Of a stretch of 64,000 bases of DNA, positions 1 through 9,250 are shown one piece after another. Each line of letters opens with the position of its first letter. The first letter of the stretch is position 1. The position numbers and the translations under genes are program-made. Source of the DNA: an uncultured Planctomycetaceae bacterium (lineage in GTDB: Bacteria > Planctomycetota > Planctomycetia > Pirellulales > Pirellulaceae); the NCBI GenBank assembly GCA_937862885.1, contig CALMEE010000135.1:1-64000 (forward strand), written 5' to 3'. The notes under the pieces are model-generated. The model had not been told where the DNA came from and ran no database searches. It was given only the letters and a program-made list of their open reading frames with translations.

Positions 1-20
1 GGGAGAACCTCGTTAGCGAA

Positions 21-563
21 ATGAGCGAGGTGTTAATGCTCGATGAGACTCAGAAAGAAAGGATCAAAGAGTCGCTTGGGAACGAAGCCACGAAGATCAA
101 GAATTGGCTAAAGGAGTATGGTTCGCTCGTTGAAAATATAGACAAGAAGATTATCGATGCCGCCAAGAATCGGGATTTGAGTGAATTGAAGGAGCTTGTC
201 CGCCGCGGCACTGAACTACGCTCCGAAATAACCGACCTGTATCAAGGTTTTAAAGATTCTGCCATGAACTCGCTTCCGCAGGACAAACGCGCTGAATGGC
301 AAGGGCATTTGCTTCTAAAACGATTCAATGAAATGATCGAAGACCTAGACTTGCGGCCTGAACAAGAAGAGGCGGTTGGGAGACTTGCTGTTTCAATCGC
401 TATGAAAACGGGATCGAGTAGTTCATGGGAATCCGAAGGCATCAGTCAACTCATGAAATTGTTCGAGCAAGATGTGCTGGAAAAGGAACAGAAGGACCAA
501 TGGGATCTACTGCAACAGGTCGACCCAAAAAAATACCTTCCCGGTTTCGATCTCTGGCAATAA
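21..563 (+). CDS. Uncharacterised charged helical protein, probably 5'-truncated by the window edge
   Basis: The protein is rich in Lys, Glu and Leu, looks almost entirely helical and has no signal peptide or membrane segment as read here. The frame stays open to the window edge, so the true start may lie upstream. ATG at 21 has no well-spaced ribosome-binding site; ATG at 36, preceded by GAGGTG, is an alternative. The pattern of short charged helices with a segment of the type 'LPQDKRAEWQGHLLLKRF' recalls Spy/CpxP-like periplasmic helical proteins, which would need an upstream signal peptide; that is only a resemblance. Codon use looks normal and the frame is convincingly coding. Function unknown. 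Confidence 0.7.
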   Translation: MSEVLMLDETQKERIKESLGNEATKIKNWLKEYGSLVENIDKKIIDAAKNRDLSELKELVRRGTELRSEITDLYQGFKDSAMNSLPQDKRAEWQGHLLLKRFNEMIEDLDLRPEQEEAVGRLAVSIAMKTGSSSSWESEGISQLMKLFEQDVLEKEQKDQWDLLQQVDPKKYLPGFDLWQ

Positions 564-906
564 CATTGGACGAGGCTAAGGATATTCGTTCCCCTTCCGA
601 GGTCAACCAGCGTTTTCGAACGTCGTCATTGCTGGCACGTGTTTTCCCGAAACGTGACTTGTTTAATGTCTAAGCGGCGCCGTATTGTCGATTTCGGCTC
701 AAAATCCATGGGCTTCAGTTTTGCTTCGCCGCGAATTATTGCTGGCAACGCGACGCTAGCCTTCGTATTGGGCAATGTCGCGAAGATTTATCAGCTAAAT
801 CAGATTTAACAGTTAAACTTTCCTTGTCGAATTTGTCGATCACATTCAGGACATGATTATTGGCCACGAATGAAATCGTGCAACTTCATAGACAGGGAGG
901 AATACT
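564..906. other. Intergenic stretch, no gene seen
   Basis: No convincing reading frame or hairpin terminator is visible between the helical protein and the small lipoprotein. It presumably holds the promoter of the downstream gene, but I cannot point to a clear -35/-10 pair. Confidence 0.5.
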
Positions 907-1125
907 ATGCGTCGGCTAATCTTTGCGACGCTTCTCGCACTTGCGATCAGCAGCAACACCGGATGCTTTGTACCAATTTACGATGCGGATCCTGCGGTTC
1001 GAGCACGCCAATTGATTTTCACGTCGGAAGACCTTCGCGCATTGCGTCAGGAGTGGCACCGGTTCTGGTTCTTAGACATGCCTGACCACCAATCGCCGTG
1101 GCGCGTGCATGGTGGAATTCTGTAA
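907..1125 (+). CDS. Small lipoprotein of a planctomycete-type family
   Basis: This 72-residue protein has a positively charged start, a short hydrophobic stretch and a Cys at about residue 20 in the context SSNTGC, which fits a type II signal peptide giving a membrane-anchored lipoprotein. The mature part is acidic/aromatic (EWHRFWFLDMP) and ends in HGGIL. A strong ribosome-binding site (AGGGAGGA) lies 6-7 bases before the ATG, supporting a real gene despite its size. I recall similar tiny proteins with a conserved W-x-x-x-WFLD core in planctomycete genomes; no function is known to me. A strong hairpin terminator follows at 1251-1282, so it is probably monocistronic. Confidence 0.75.
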   Translation: MRRLIFATLLALAISSNTGCFVPIYDADPAVRARQLIFTSEDLRALRQEWHRFWFLDMPDHQSPWRVHGGIL

Positions 1126-1250
1126 GCGCCTGAATCGAAACCCGAGCTGTCTCGCTCGATCGTTTTGATCGGATTGACTTGTAATTATCAAAAACGGGCT
1201 CGATACCGACCGAGTCCGTTTCCATTTTCAATCGACACTCTGCATCATTC

Positions 1251-1282
1251 AAAAACCATGGATGTTCGCTTCCATGGTTTTT
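1251..1282. terminator. Bidirectional intrinsic terminator
   Basis: A perfect 11-bp inverted repeat (arms 1251-1261 and 1272-1282, AAAAACCATGG / CCATGGTTTTT) encloses a 10-base loop. Because the outer arms are A5 and T5, the hairpin can end transcription both ways: for the small lipoprotein gene on the plus strand and for the carbohydrate cluster ending at 1453 on the minus strand. The rest of 1126-1452 shows nothing else. Confidence 0.8.
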
Positions 1283-1452
1283 CGTCGTGCAGCGGGAATG
1301 ACATCAACGTCCCACGTCACATCTTGCACCTGATTGATTTAGGTCGCGTTTTCATTGAATTTGTCCCGACGTGCGAAGAGCGTGCTCAGGGAACAAATCA
1401 TTGTGGCATCGTCGTAGAACTCGAAAGCAATCGCTCGATACGTTTAAGCAAA

Positions 1453-2397
1453 CTAAGGCGTACCGTCAGGACCATCGTTGATCATCAAGGCGTGAATTGC
1501 CTCACGATGGGGAATCGAAGGCTGGGCTCCTGATTGCGTAACCGATAATGCGGCCGCAGCATTGGCCCATCGCGCTGATTCGAACAAGGAGTCATCTTCA
1601 GCCATTCGAGCGGCAAGCACACCGACAAAAGTGTCGCCGGCTCCGACGGTATCGACGGCTCGAACTGGATATGACGATGCCGATACTCGCTCGTCGTTCA
1701 TGCCTAATAGATAGCCATCTTTGCCCCGAGTCAGGATCACTGCTCTAGGACCTTTGGTCAGTAATGTGTCGATCACTTGATTCCAGTCTTGGGCGGCCTC
1801 GATCGAGCAACTGCACAGCGCCAATGCTTCGGGCTCGTTTAACACCAGAATATCGACGAGCGTCAGAAGTTGTTCGTCCAAGATGCATCGATCAATCGGC
1901 GCCGGATTTAACAGGGTCGTTGCCCCCGACCGACGAGCGCGTTCAAACGCGGCTCGAACGGCATTGCGCGGAATCTCCAGTTGTGCAACTACCACGTCTG
2001 CTTGTGTAAAAAGAGTTTCCGGCAGGGAATTGATCAGCTCTTCGTCGACGCACGAATTTGCCCCTGCGGCAACACCGATCAAGTTGCGACCTTGCCGATC
2101 AACCATGATCATTGCGACTCCACTGGGAATCCCAGCAACCTGTTTGACAAACTGGACGTCAATCCCCTCGCGGCTCAAACCGGAAAGCGAATCATTGCCG
2201 TACTCGTCAGTGCCGACCGCTCCCACAAAAACAACTTGGGCACCGGTTCGAGCGGCTGCAACTGCTTGATTGGCTCCCTTACCCCCCGCCGCCTTAAAGA
2301 ATTGGCGACCCAACACCGTTTGTCCCTCTGTCGGCAAATGGTCAGTCGTCAACACCAAATCGGTATTTGAACTGCCCAAAACGAGGACTCGGCCCAT
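1453..2397 (-). CDS. rbsK: Ribokinase (PfkB family)
   Basis: Cytosolic sugar kinase expected to phosphorylate ribose, or a related sugar, at the 5-hydroxyl with ATP. The PfkB signatures are clear: the substrate-binding GGKGANQ motif at residues 38-44 and the anion-hole/catalytic GAGD near residues 252-255 in DTVGAGDTF. At 314 residues it is close to the usual ribokinase length. The frame is open further upstream, but ATG at 2397 has GGAG 8 bases before it and gives the canonical N-terminus MGRVLVLGSSNTD, so I chose it. It is the last gene of the minus-strand carbohydrate set, 13 bases after the dioxygenase gene. Substrate specificity within PfkB cannot be told from sequence alone. Confidence 0.9.
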   Translation of the reverse strand: MGRVLVLGSSNTDLVLTTDHLPTEGQTVLGRQFFKAAGGKGANQAVAAARTGAQVVFVGAVGTDEYGNDSLSGLSREGIDVQFVKQVAGIPSGVAMIMVDRQGRNLIGVAAGANSCVDEELINSLPETLFTQADVVVAQLEIPRNAVRAAFERARRSGATTLLNPAPIDRCILDEQLLTLVDILVLNEPEALALCSCSIEAAQDWNQVIDTLLTKGPRAVILTRGKDGYLLGMNDERVSASSYPVRAVDTVGAGDTFVGVLAARMAEDDSLFESARWANAAAALSVTQSGAQPSIPHREAIHALMINDGPDGTP

Positions 2398-2410
2398 TGC
2401 AAATCTCCGT

Positions 2411-3205
2411 TCAACTCCACGATTGGCAACCGGCGAACTCCATATGTTTATCCGGTGCATAACGCGGGAACGGACGGTATTCGTTGACACCGGAAACAGG
2501 TGTGCCACGCATCAAGAACAAGTTCTCAAAAAAATCGGCGTTCGTCACACGGGTCGACGTGGGGATGTAGCGAATTGTCAAACCGCATCGCCGTCGCTCC
2601 GAGGTATTAGCGTTTGAGCCATGAATAACATTGGGGTGATGCACGGACACATCTCCCGCACGCAACTCGATATTCACGGCCGCTTGCTCATCAACGAAAG
2701 CCGGATCGATTTGCGATTCCAAAACGTTGGCGACGTTTTTATTCTCTTGCATTGGTTGTAATTCGAAATGCTGGGTGCCAGGAATCACTCGCATGCAACC
2801 ATTTTCCGCCGTCGAATCATCGACGGCCAGCCAAAGCGTCACCACGTTCATCGGTTCCAGTGGCCAGTAGGAACCGTCCTGATGCCATAACACGGCTTGT
2901 CCGTCGCGAGGCGGTTTACTGATATAATGCGATGAGAACAAAGCAATGTTCGGTCCAATAAACAAGTCGGCGATGTCCAACAACCGCTCGTCGCTGACCA
3001 AACGTACCCAGAACGGATCGTTTCGCATCAACGGATGATGGAATTGCTCAGGCCGCAGGTGCGGATTCTGCTCCATCAACCACGTGATGTGGCGACGAGC
3101 CTCAGCAATTAAATTCATGTCCAAAACGTTGCGAAAAATGGCGTATCCGTCTCGATCATACTGTTCTTTTGCCTGAGCTATGTGGGTATGCAGTGATGCA
3201 CTCAT
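2411..3205 (-). CDS. Phytanoyl-CoA dioxygenase (PhyH) family oxygenase
   Basis: A 264-residue protein of the Fe(II)/2-oxoglutarate-dependent PhyH family. The metal-binding HxD is visible as WHQDGSYW (His108, Asp110) and the distal His lies in the IHGSNANTS stretch near residue 195, followed by an Arg-rich segment that normally binds 2-oxoglutarate. PhyH relatives in planctomycetes are numerous and mostly of unknown substrate. Its ATG overlaps the stop of the alpha-mannosidase gene (ATGA), so translation is probably coupled, and a role on a sugar or glycan-derived substrate is inferred from that. Not enough is visible to name the substrate. Confidence 0.88.
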   Translation of the reverse strand: MSASLHTHIAQAKEQYDRDGYAIFRNVLDMNLIAEARRHITWLMEQNPHLRPEQFHHPLMRNDPFWVRLVSDERLLDIADLFIGPNIALFSSHYISKPPRDGQAVLWHQDGSYWPLEPMNVVTLWLAVDDSTAENGCMRVIPGTQHFELQPMQENKNVANVLESQIDPAFVDEQAAVNIELRAGDVSVHHPNVIHGSNANTSERRRCGLTIRYIPTSTRVTNADFFENLFLMRGTPVSGVNEYRPFPRYAPDKHMEFAGCQSWS

Positions 3206-5670
3206 AATTTTGCCTCAATCTCCTCGATTAAATTCACCGTACGCCACGATCCATCGCGTTCGATCAGCAACGTGTGGATTTCAAACTCTCGCAACCGCAA
3301 TTCAATTTTATCAGAAACTCCACTGAGCGTGACATAGGCTGTGGTCTGTTGGCCGATCGTTTCATGCATTCGAATGATCAAGGCTTCAGAGTCGTTCGCT
3401 TTCTTACAAGCTACTAGCCGCACATTCGCTGGTTCAATTGACAATAATCCCACTGTTTCCTCACCGACACGAGTGCCACCAGAACGGACGGCGATGTACT
3501 TCGATCGACGATCATACGCTGGCCGCAAGTGGGCGAACACACCGGGGGCTGCATCCAACCAGTCCGCCAGCCCTGACAGCCTCCGCCGCACCTCGTCGGC
3601 ACGACCAACGGTCACCAGTAGCCGAAACTCGTGTTCCCCCACATCCATGAAACGTGTGGCGGGTAACCCGTCAAGCAATTGCCCGCGCTCGTGGCAGTAG
3701 GCGGCGCTGCGCAATACAGACAATTCTACGCAACCGTCTCGACAATCAATGCCGTGTTGCCCGCTGTTGACAACGCCGATTGCTGCGGAGTTGGCTTCCG
3801 AGCCACTCGCCAACAAGAACCAGCGGCCGTGAACGTGTTGGTCTCCGTCTGCGGGACGCTGAATCATACCGCCCGGAATCTCGCACTCCGCTTGGCTGTG
3901 CCGAAATCGGGTCGGAATGGCTAACTTCAGGCGTCTCTGCGGCTCATTCCAGCGGACTAGAAACCGAAACTCCATCACCGGCCAATCACAATAGGCAACC
4001 GTCTGCAGCACGATTTGACTCGCTTCGTATCGCAACACCGACTCGGTGATCGAGCGCACTGGGCCACAAGCGGTAACGCGGGACTCACCGTCAAGCATGA
4101 ATCGCCCTACAATGTCGCGATTCGCCCATTGGTCCGTGCCCCACGAATCGCCGTTATCGATCGCAACCAGTGGCTCCAACAATAGACCAGCCAAACATTC
4201 CTGTCCCGAGTCCGTCTGCAAGCTGTCAACTAATCCCGAACGCGAATCGACGGAATGTTTCATAGTCGCTGGCTGCACCTGTCTTTCCACCAACCCTTCG
4301 TATCGCCTCACGTGCCAATTCGCGGCTCCAACCCTCGGCAAGTCGAGCATAGCCACCAGTTTCCGTCGCCAGCCGTTGAACGGCAAACGGGCTGCAGGCT
4401 GTTCCTCTTGCGCGAGAATCTCCTCCCCCTCGCTGTTGAACAACTTCGTATGCCACAGACCGCTCCACAGCGGACGGTGATCCACCATGAATTCAATCTC
4501 GACAGGAACGCGGGTGGTTCCAGGGTTTGCATTGACCACGAGAAATGGCAACTCGACATCCAAGTTTGCTCCGCGATTCAATGCGACAGCTGCGTCCAGT
4601 TTCAACTCCCGTGCGGTCTGGGACACGCGTCCGTACAGGTCCAACGCATCGCGCTCGGCCGGCTCAGTACAGGTGCCAGGCAAGATGTCATGGAAATCGT
4701 TAAACAGGTGATCACGCCACGCCGCCTCGAGATCTTCTTCGGGATAATCTAGTTTGGATTGCCACCAGGCGGCGGCGCACAAGGTTTCGGCTTGCACCAG
4801 TTCTGCCAAACTGGTCCGCGCGCGACGCTTCAATCGCGACAGTGATGTGTAGCAGCCTGGGAAAACTCGTTGCAAATCGCCTGCGACCACAGGTGCTGAC
4901 TTGGCATACGGCTGTAAGCAGTCGAGCAATCGTTCGAGTGTGCTATGCACTACCTCGACTCGCGATTCACTCGCTACAAACGAATCGATAACTTTGAGAT
5001 CCGCGCGAGTCGCACCGCCCCCGTGGTTTCCCAATCCCCAGAATACGGGAACATCGCGATTCAGTTTCAAGGCTAGCTCGGTCCCCTCGTTCAATCGCTG
5101 GAGGATATTATCACGTTCAGTATGGTACAACCCAACGGCAATTCGCAACGTGAGAATTTCAGAGCCATCCACCCCTTGCCAACGATACACGTCGGCAGGC
5201 AAGAACAAGTCCTGTTTTTCGGGGCGCATGTGGACATACAATTCAAAGCCGGCTTGGCGAAGTATTTGCGGCAATCCGCCGTGATGCCCAAAGGAATCGA
5301 AGTTGTAAGCCACGCGTGGCCTCACACCAAAGCGTTGAAGAAAATAGCGTCTACCCTCGGCGATATGCCGCACGAACGACTCCAGACCTGGAAGATTCGC
5401 ATCGGGTTGCAAGAACCACCCGCCGCTGATCGCCCAGCGGCCAGCGGCCACGAGTTCGCGGATACAAGAGAACAAGTGCGGATCATATCGCTCCACCCAT
5501 CGATACAAAAGCGACTCGTTGTGATTGAACACGAGCTGATCATGTTCGGACAGTAGCTCGACGGCGGTTGCAAACGTCGATAACGCCTCGGCACACCCCT
5601 CTTCCCATCGCCATTGCCAGACAGGATCGAGATGAGCGTTACAAATTAAATGGACTTTTGGCCGTGACAT
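3202..5670 (-). CDS. Glycoside hydrolase family 38 alpha-mannosidase
   Basis: An 822-residue GH38 enzyme, expected to release alpha-linked mannose from glycans with a zinc-assisted retaining mechanism. The N-terminal domain carries the zinc ligands His13 and Asp15 (NAHLDPVWQW), the nucleophile region NFDSFGH (Asp125) and a later GLGNHGGG histidine; the long C-terminal beta-rich part matches the family layout. No signal peptide is present, so it should act in the cytosol on imported oligosaccharides. It lies between the symporter gene and the PhyH gene (4-base overlap) in a co-directional set with an oxidoreductase and ribokinase, consistent with catabolism of a mannose-containing glycan. Related GH38 enzymes can cleave other alpha-mannosyl linkages. 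Confidence 0.9.
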   Translation of the reverse strand: MSRPKVHLICNAHLDPVWQWRWEEGCAEALSTFATAVELLSEHDQLVFNHNESLLYRWVERYDPHLFSCIRELVAAGRWAISGGWFLQPDANLPGLESFVRHIAEGRRYFLQRFGVRPRVAYNFDSFGHHGGLPQILRQAGFELYVHMRPEKQDLFLPADVYRWQGVDGSEILTLRIAVGLYHTERDNILQRLNEGTELALKLNRDVPVFWGLGNHGGGATRADLKVIDSFVASESRVEVVHSTLERLLDCLQPYAKSAPVVAGDLQRVFPGCYTSLSRLKRRARTSLAELVQAETLCAAAWWQSKLDYPEEDLEAAWRDHLFNDFHDILPGTCTEPAERDALDLYGRVSQTARELKLDAAVALNRGANLDVELPFLVVNANPGTTRVPVEIEFMVDHRPLWSGLWHTKLFNSEGEEILAQEEQPAARLPFNGWRRKLVAMLDLPRVGAANWHVRRYEGLVERQVQPATMKHSVDSRSGLVDSLQTDSGQECLAGLLLEPLVAIDNGDSWGTDQWANRDIVGRFMLDGESRVTACGPVRSITESVLRYEASQIVLQTVAYCDWPVMEFRFLVRWNEPQRRLKLAIPTRFRHSQAECEIPGGMIQRPADGDQHVHGRWFLLASGSEANSAAIGVVNSGQHGIDCRDGCVELSVLRSAAYCHERGQLLDGLPATRFMDVGEHEFRLLVTVGRADEVRRRLSGLADWLDAAPGVFAHLRPAYDRRSKYIAVRSGGTRVGEETVGLLSIEPANVRLVACKKANDSEALIIRMHETIGQQTTAYVTLSGVSDKIELRLREFEIHTLLIERDGSWRTVNLIEEIEAKL

Positions 5671-5852
5671 TGATGCTCACAAACGAAACATTCATAAAAC
5701 AATTAACCCGAGATACTCTCGGAACCGCATCGCGAGTGACACTTGCATCGCGAGAAGAACCATGGAACAAGTTAATTCTACCGGAGATTAGTCAACTGGA
5801 ATGGATTCGCGCAACGGAATTGCGAGCGTGACATCAGAATCCGGTTCCTGTG

Positions 5853-7643
5853 TTACGCGTTCGCCGCTTTTCGATCGGCGATTTGCTCCTCGTCCCACGG
5901 TGGCAGGTTGCGATACCAGGTAAAATATAGAACCAGACCGATACCTGATGCGATACCTACCCAGATCAAGGCACCCGTCCATAAACGGCACAATGCGAAA
6001 ATCGGGATCAGCGCCAGCGAAAATTGCAGCACCACTGCCAACCCTCCGTTCAGCATATCGAACATGGGTTCACGGTCATTGTCAGCAACTCGACCTCGCC
6101 GAACCGCCTCACGGCGAATAGGAGCCCAAAATCCGAACGGCTTTACTCGTGCATAAAAGTCTACAAGAACATCGGTGTGCGTCGGTCGCGTGAGCCAACC
6201 CGCAATCAACGTCACCACCAAACAATTAAGCGTATCGATTGGCAATGAAATGTGTGGCGGTAGGTTTCCAAAAAACAGCACGCGTCCCCCCAACATCAGC
6301 GCCGATCCGATCATCCCGGCCACAAACGCCCGCGCCCCGAACCGCCACCAGTGCCACCGCATTGTCGCGGGCACCAACACCATCGTCACCACGACGTGGA
6401 CCATTGTCTCCCAAATCTGGATGATGTTTTCCACCAATAAGCTAAAGGCGAAACCCAACCCCAGCGCCGCCAGCGACGCAAGTTGACCAGCCCGCACCAA
6501 CCAACGCTCGGACCGCGCAGGCGCTAGATATCGTTTGAGAAAATCGTTGACGACTACGCTGCTGGTGACATTAATCATGGCGTCGAGCGTCGACATTAAG
6601 GCCGCCAACAACACAGCGATGAACAAGCCGCTGATTCCAATTGGCAGTGCATTCAAAACCATCGGCATGATTTTTTCCGCGTCGCCACCCGCCTGGGAGC
6701 CGAAATAGTGTAAACCCAAAATCAGAAACGCGGCCCCGAGAATCCAACGCATCGTGTAGGCGACCGTCCAAACGCCACCGGCTAGAGCCGCGTCGCGTGA
6801 ACTGCGGGCAGTCAAAAAGAACTGAAAATCCCACACATTTGGCCCGGCGGCAACGCGAAATATCAACCAAAACGACCCGGCCAATAACACTGGCCCCAGC
6901 ACCTCAAAATGTTGATAGGCCGTCGGCGCGGATTCCACAAAACCATCCCACATGTTCCAAGTCAACGTCAGCGACGTCCATTCGGCTGGTCGGGTTGCTA
7001 CCAAAGCTACTGGATCGCACGTAGTGAATACGAGAATTGTCAACAACACCGAGCCAATTGCGATGAGCAATGTTTGCAGCATGTCCGTGAGAATAACCCC
7101 GAAAAAGCCCCCCAACGTCACGTAGAATCCAGCAGCTGCAAATACGATCAGCGTCGAGGCCCAGCGGTCCAGGGGCAAAAACTCTTCCGCGAATTTGCCA
7201 ATTCCCACGGCAATAAAAGCCAAGTTACAAACCATCAAGATTAGCAAGAAGATGGCGGCCGCAATGCGTGCCGCCTCCGCATCTGGTCCCTCGCCAAATC
7301 GCGTACGATTCCATTCGGCAAATGTCATCACCCCCGAACGGCGAATCCACTTGGCCTGAAACGCCATGTAGAAGCAGATGATCAACCAACCCCAAAACAA
7401 ATGAGTCACCCATACCGACTTGAAGCCCGTGTAAAACATCAGGCCGACCATGGCCATCGTTCCGCCAATGTCGATGTAGCTAGAGCAACCGGCCAAACCT
7501 AATACCCACCAAGGCATGCTGCGATTCGCCAAGAAGTACGACTCAAGTTTTTGCGTGGCCCACCGTTTGATAGCGAATCCAATGGCGACAACCGACAATA
7601 AGTAAATTACGATGATCGTAATGTCGATGTAGTGGAGTTTCAC
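5853..7643 (-). CDS. Sodium:solute symporter (SSS family)
   Basis: A 596-residue integral membrane protein with a dozen or more hydrophobic segments and the SSS hallmarks near its N-terminus (the LGLAGCSSYIDIGGTM region), plus a C-terminal hydrophobic pair. Family members import sugars, sialic acid, amino acids or similar solutes with sodium. The start is GTG at 7643, supported by GGAGG 9 bases upstream. It lies 94 bases after the oxidoreductase gene and 182 before the mannosidase gene, so sugar or oligosaccharide import is the likely role. The solute cannot be read from sequence. Confidence 0.9.
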   Translation of the reverse strand: MKLHYIDITIIVIYLLSVVAIGFAIKRWATQKLESYFLANRSMPWWVLGLAGCSSYIDIGGTMAMVGLMFYTGFKSVWVTHLFWGWLIICFYMAFQAKWIRRSGVMTFAEWNRTRFGEGPDAEAARIAAAIFLLILMVCNLAFIAVGIGKFAEEFLPLDRWASTLIVFAAAGFYVTLGGFFGVILTDMLQTLLIAIGSVLLTILVFTTCDPVALVATRPAEWTSLTLTWNMWDGFVESAPTAYQHFEVLGPVLLAGSFWLIFRVAAGPNVWDFQFFLTARSSRDAALAGGVWTVAYTMRWILGAAFLILGLHYFGSQAGGDAEKIMPMVLNALPIGISGLFIAVLLAALMSTLDAMINVTSSVVVNDFLKRYLAPARSERWLVRAGQLASLAALGLGFAFSLLVENIIQIWETMVHVVVTMVLVPATMRWHWWRFGARAFVAGMIGSALMLGGRVLFFGNLPPHISLPIDTLNCLVVTLIAGWLTRPTHTDVLVDFYARVKPFGFWAPIRREAVRRGRVADNDREPMFDMLNGGLAVVLQFSLALIPIFALCRLWTGALIWVGIASGIGLVLYFTWYRNLPPWDEEQIADRKAANA

Positions 7644-7737
7644 GAATTCGCCTCCAGTCGCCTAAATGGTTAGATAATCGATGTGCCATCGATCAGCCGC
7701 CACGTCACTTGATTTAGGTCGTTGGGACCGTGGCATC

Positions 7738-8877
7738 TTACGTCGCCTCATGCAAACCCACTTCTTTGAGCAAAGGAGGAACGCTGACCGGGTGACCCGT
7801 CGCAGCCGATTGCCGCACGGCCTCCATGATACAAAACGTCTCTAGTCCTTCCCGCAAATCGGGACTGTACGGCAGCCCGGAACGCACGGCATCTGCGAAA
7901 TACTGGGCGTAGTTAGCGAACTCGCCATAGTGCATGCCATGAACCTCGTTGTTGAAGTAATAGGCTCGTTGGTGGTACAGCGCATCGTACTTGACTTCGG
8001 TGCCATCAGCAGTCGTCTGGTAGTAACGCATATCATGATATTGAGCCAGGCTGGTTCCCAGTGTCCCAAACAGCGTCAGTTCAATTGCGTTACGCGCCGA
8101 CGGAAGTTCGTGCAAGCCGTAATGCCCCATGACACGACCAATCTGCCCACTGCAAGCGACTAGGTTCACGCTGTAAACATCATACGACTTAACTCGGTAT
8201 CGATTGGCAAGCGCTGTACGGAATCCGATGGCCTGAACTTGCTCGATCGGCCCCAAATACCACCGCACCAAATCCAGTGGATGGCTCAACCCGAGGAACA
8301 CCCAATCGGTAGTATCCGCAGCCCACGGACTCTTCTCGTAAAACCAATCCATGCGATGAATGTAGTGGGCGTCAACCAGTTCAATGGTTCCCAACTCACC
8401 GCGCTCGTATGCGGTTCGTTGACGTCGAAACGAATCGAAAAAACGCGTGCTCTGCCCCACCAGCAGTTTGCTCGCCCCAGAATTTGCGCATGACGCTTGC
8501 CAAACGCGTCGTGCGTCATCCATCGAGTTTACCAGTGGTTTCGTGCAGATCACATGTTTACCCGCTTCGAAGGCCAAGGCAATATGCTCGCCATGTAACG
8601 CATCTGGAGTATAAATCGCCACAATGTTGACATCATCCCGGAGCAATAACTCGCGATAGTCAGTCGTGTAGAACAGGTCAGGGCAATCGATGCGAGCTCG
8701 ATTCAGCTTTTCCGGGTCTTGATCACATCCAGCAACCGCCCGCAGTCCCGATACCCGACGCCGGTTTTCATTAGCCAGCCCGACAACTGGCGGAATCGCA
8801 TGATTAAGGGCGACCAACAGTGTTCGACCCTCATGCAATCCGACAACACCGACTCCGAGAGAATTGTCTGCAGTCAT
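7738..8877 (-). CDS. Gfo/Idh/MocA family NAD(P)-dependent oxidoreductase
   Basis: About 379 residues with an N-terminal Rossmann region (GVGVVGLHEG, an unusual form of the glycine motif), the family stretch YTPDALHGEHIALAFEAGKHV and the CTKPL motif equivalent to the EKP dinucleotide/catalytic lysine site, then the C-terminal beta-sheet domain. Family members oxidise sugars, inositols or their derivatives. The ATG at 8877 is chosen because the protein then starts directly before the Rossmann fold; the open frame extends to 8925. It is the first gene of the minus-strand carbohydrate set, so a promoter should lie in 8878-9250. Confidence 0.87.
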   Translation of the reverse strand: MTADNSLGVGVVGLHEGRTLLVALNHAIPPVVGLANENRRRVSGLRAVAGCDQDPEKLNRARIDCPDLFYTTDYRELLLRDDVNIVAIYTPDALHGEHIALAFEAGKHVICTKPLVNSMDDARRVWQASCANSGASKLLVGQSTRFFDSFRRQRTAYERGELGTIELVDAHYIHRMDWFYEKSPWAADTTDWVFLGLSHPLDLVRWYLGPIEQVQAIGFRTALANRYRVKSYDVYSVNLVACSGQIGRVMGHYGLHELPSARNAIELTLFGTLGTSLAQYHDMRYYQTTADGTEVKYDALYHQRAYYFNNEVHGMHYGEFANYAQYFADAVRSGLPYSPDLREGLETFCIMEAVRQSAATGHPVSVPPLLKEVGLHEAT

Positions 8878-9250
8878 TCGTGCGCCCTGAGCTTTGTTGA
8901 GCAACCGCGAGAACGAAAGGCACATATCAAGCCGGTCTGTATTCCCATGCGTCCCACCACAAATTATTTAATGAGTTTCCCAAGTTCCGCGAATTTAATT
9001 TAACACTTTAACAAAAAGTGGACAAACAAGAAGGCAGCGCAAAAATCGACAAAAATTAACGAGTTTCTCATCGAACAAGAGGTAGGGAAAAATATTCATT
9101 TGCTGAAAGGTTCTTGCTTTTGATCTCCTTTTAGTGTTATGGCCCGTTTTGTTTGGATCGACCCTGAATGAGGATGTAAAATTCGCATTGGGAAAACCAA
9201 TATCCTTAAGAAATGATGACTGGTAAGAGATTAGAATCGAGAGATTGTCC
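8878..9250. promoter_or_regulatory. Divergent intergenic region between carbohydrate genes and TPR gene
   Basis: AT-rich stretch separating two divergent transcription units, so it should hold promoters for both. A 6-bp inverted repeat CACTTT/AAAGTG (9004-9009 and 9015-9020) could be part of an operator. I cannot assign -35/-10 boxes with confidence. Confidence 0.35.

Noticed and set aside
1165-1533. 122-codon plus-strand frame
   Set aside because: It overlaps the terminator and the ribokinase 3' end, has no ribosome-binding site and odd composition.
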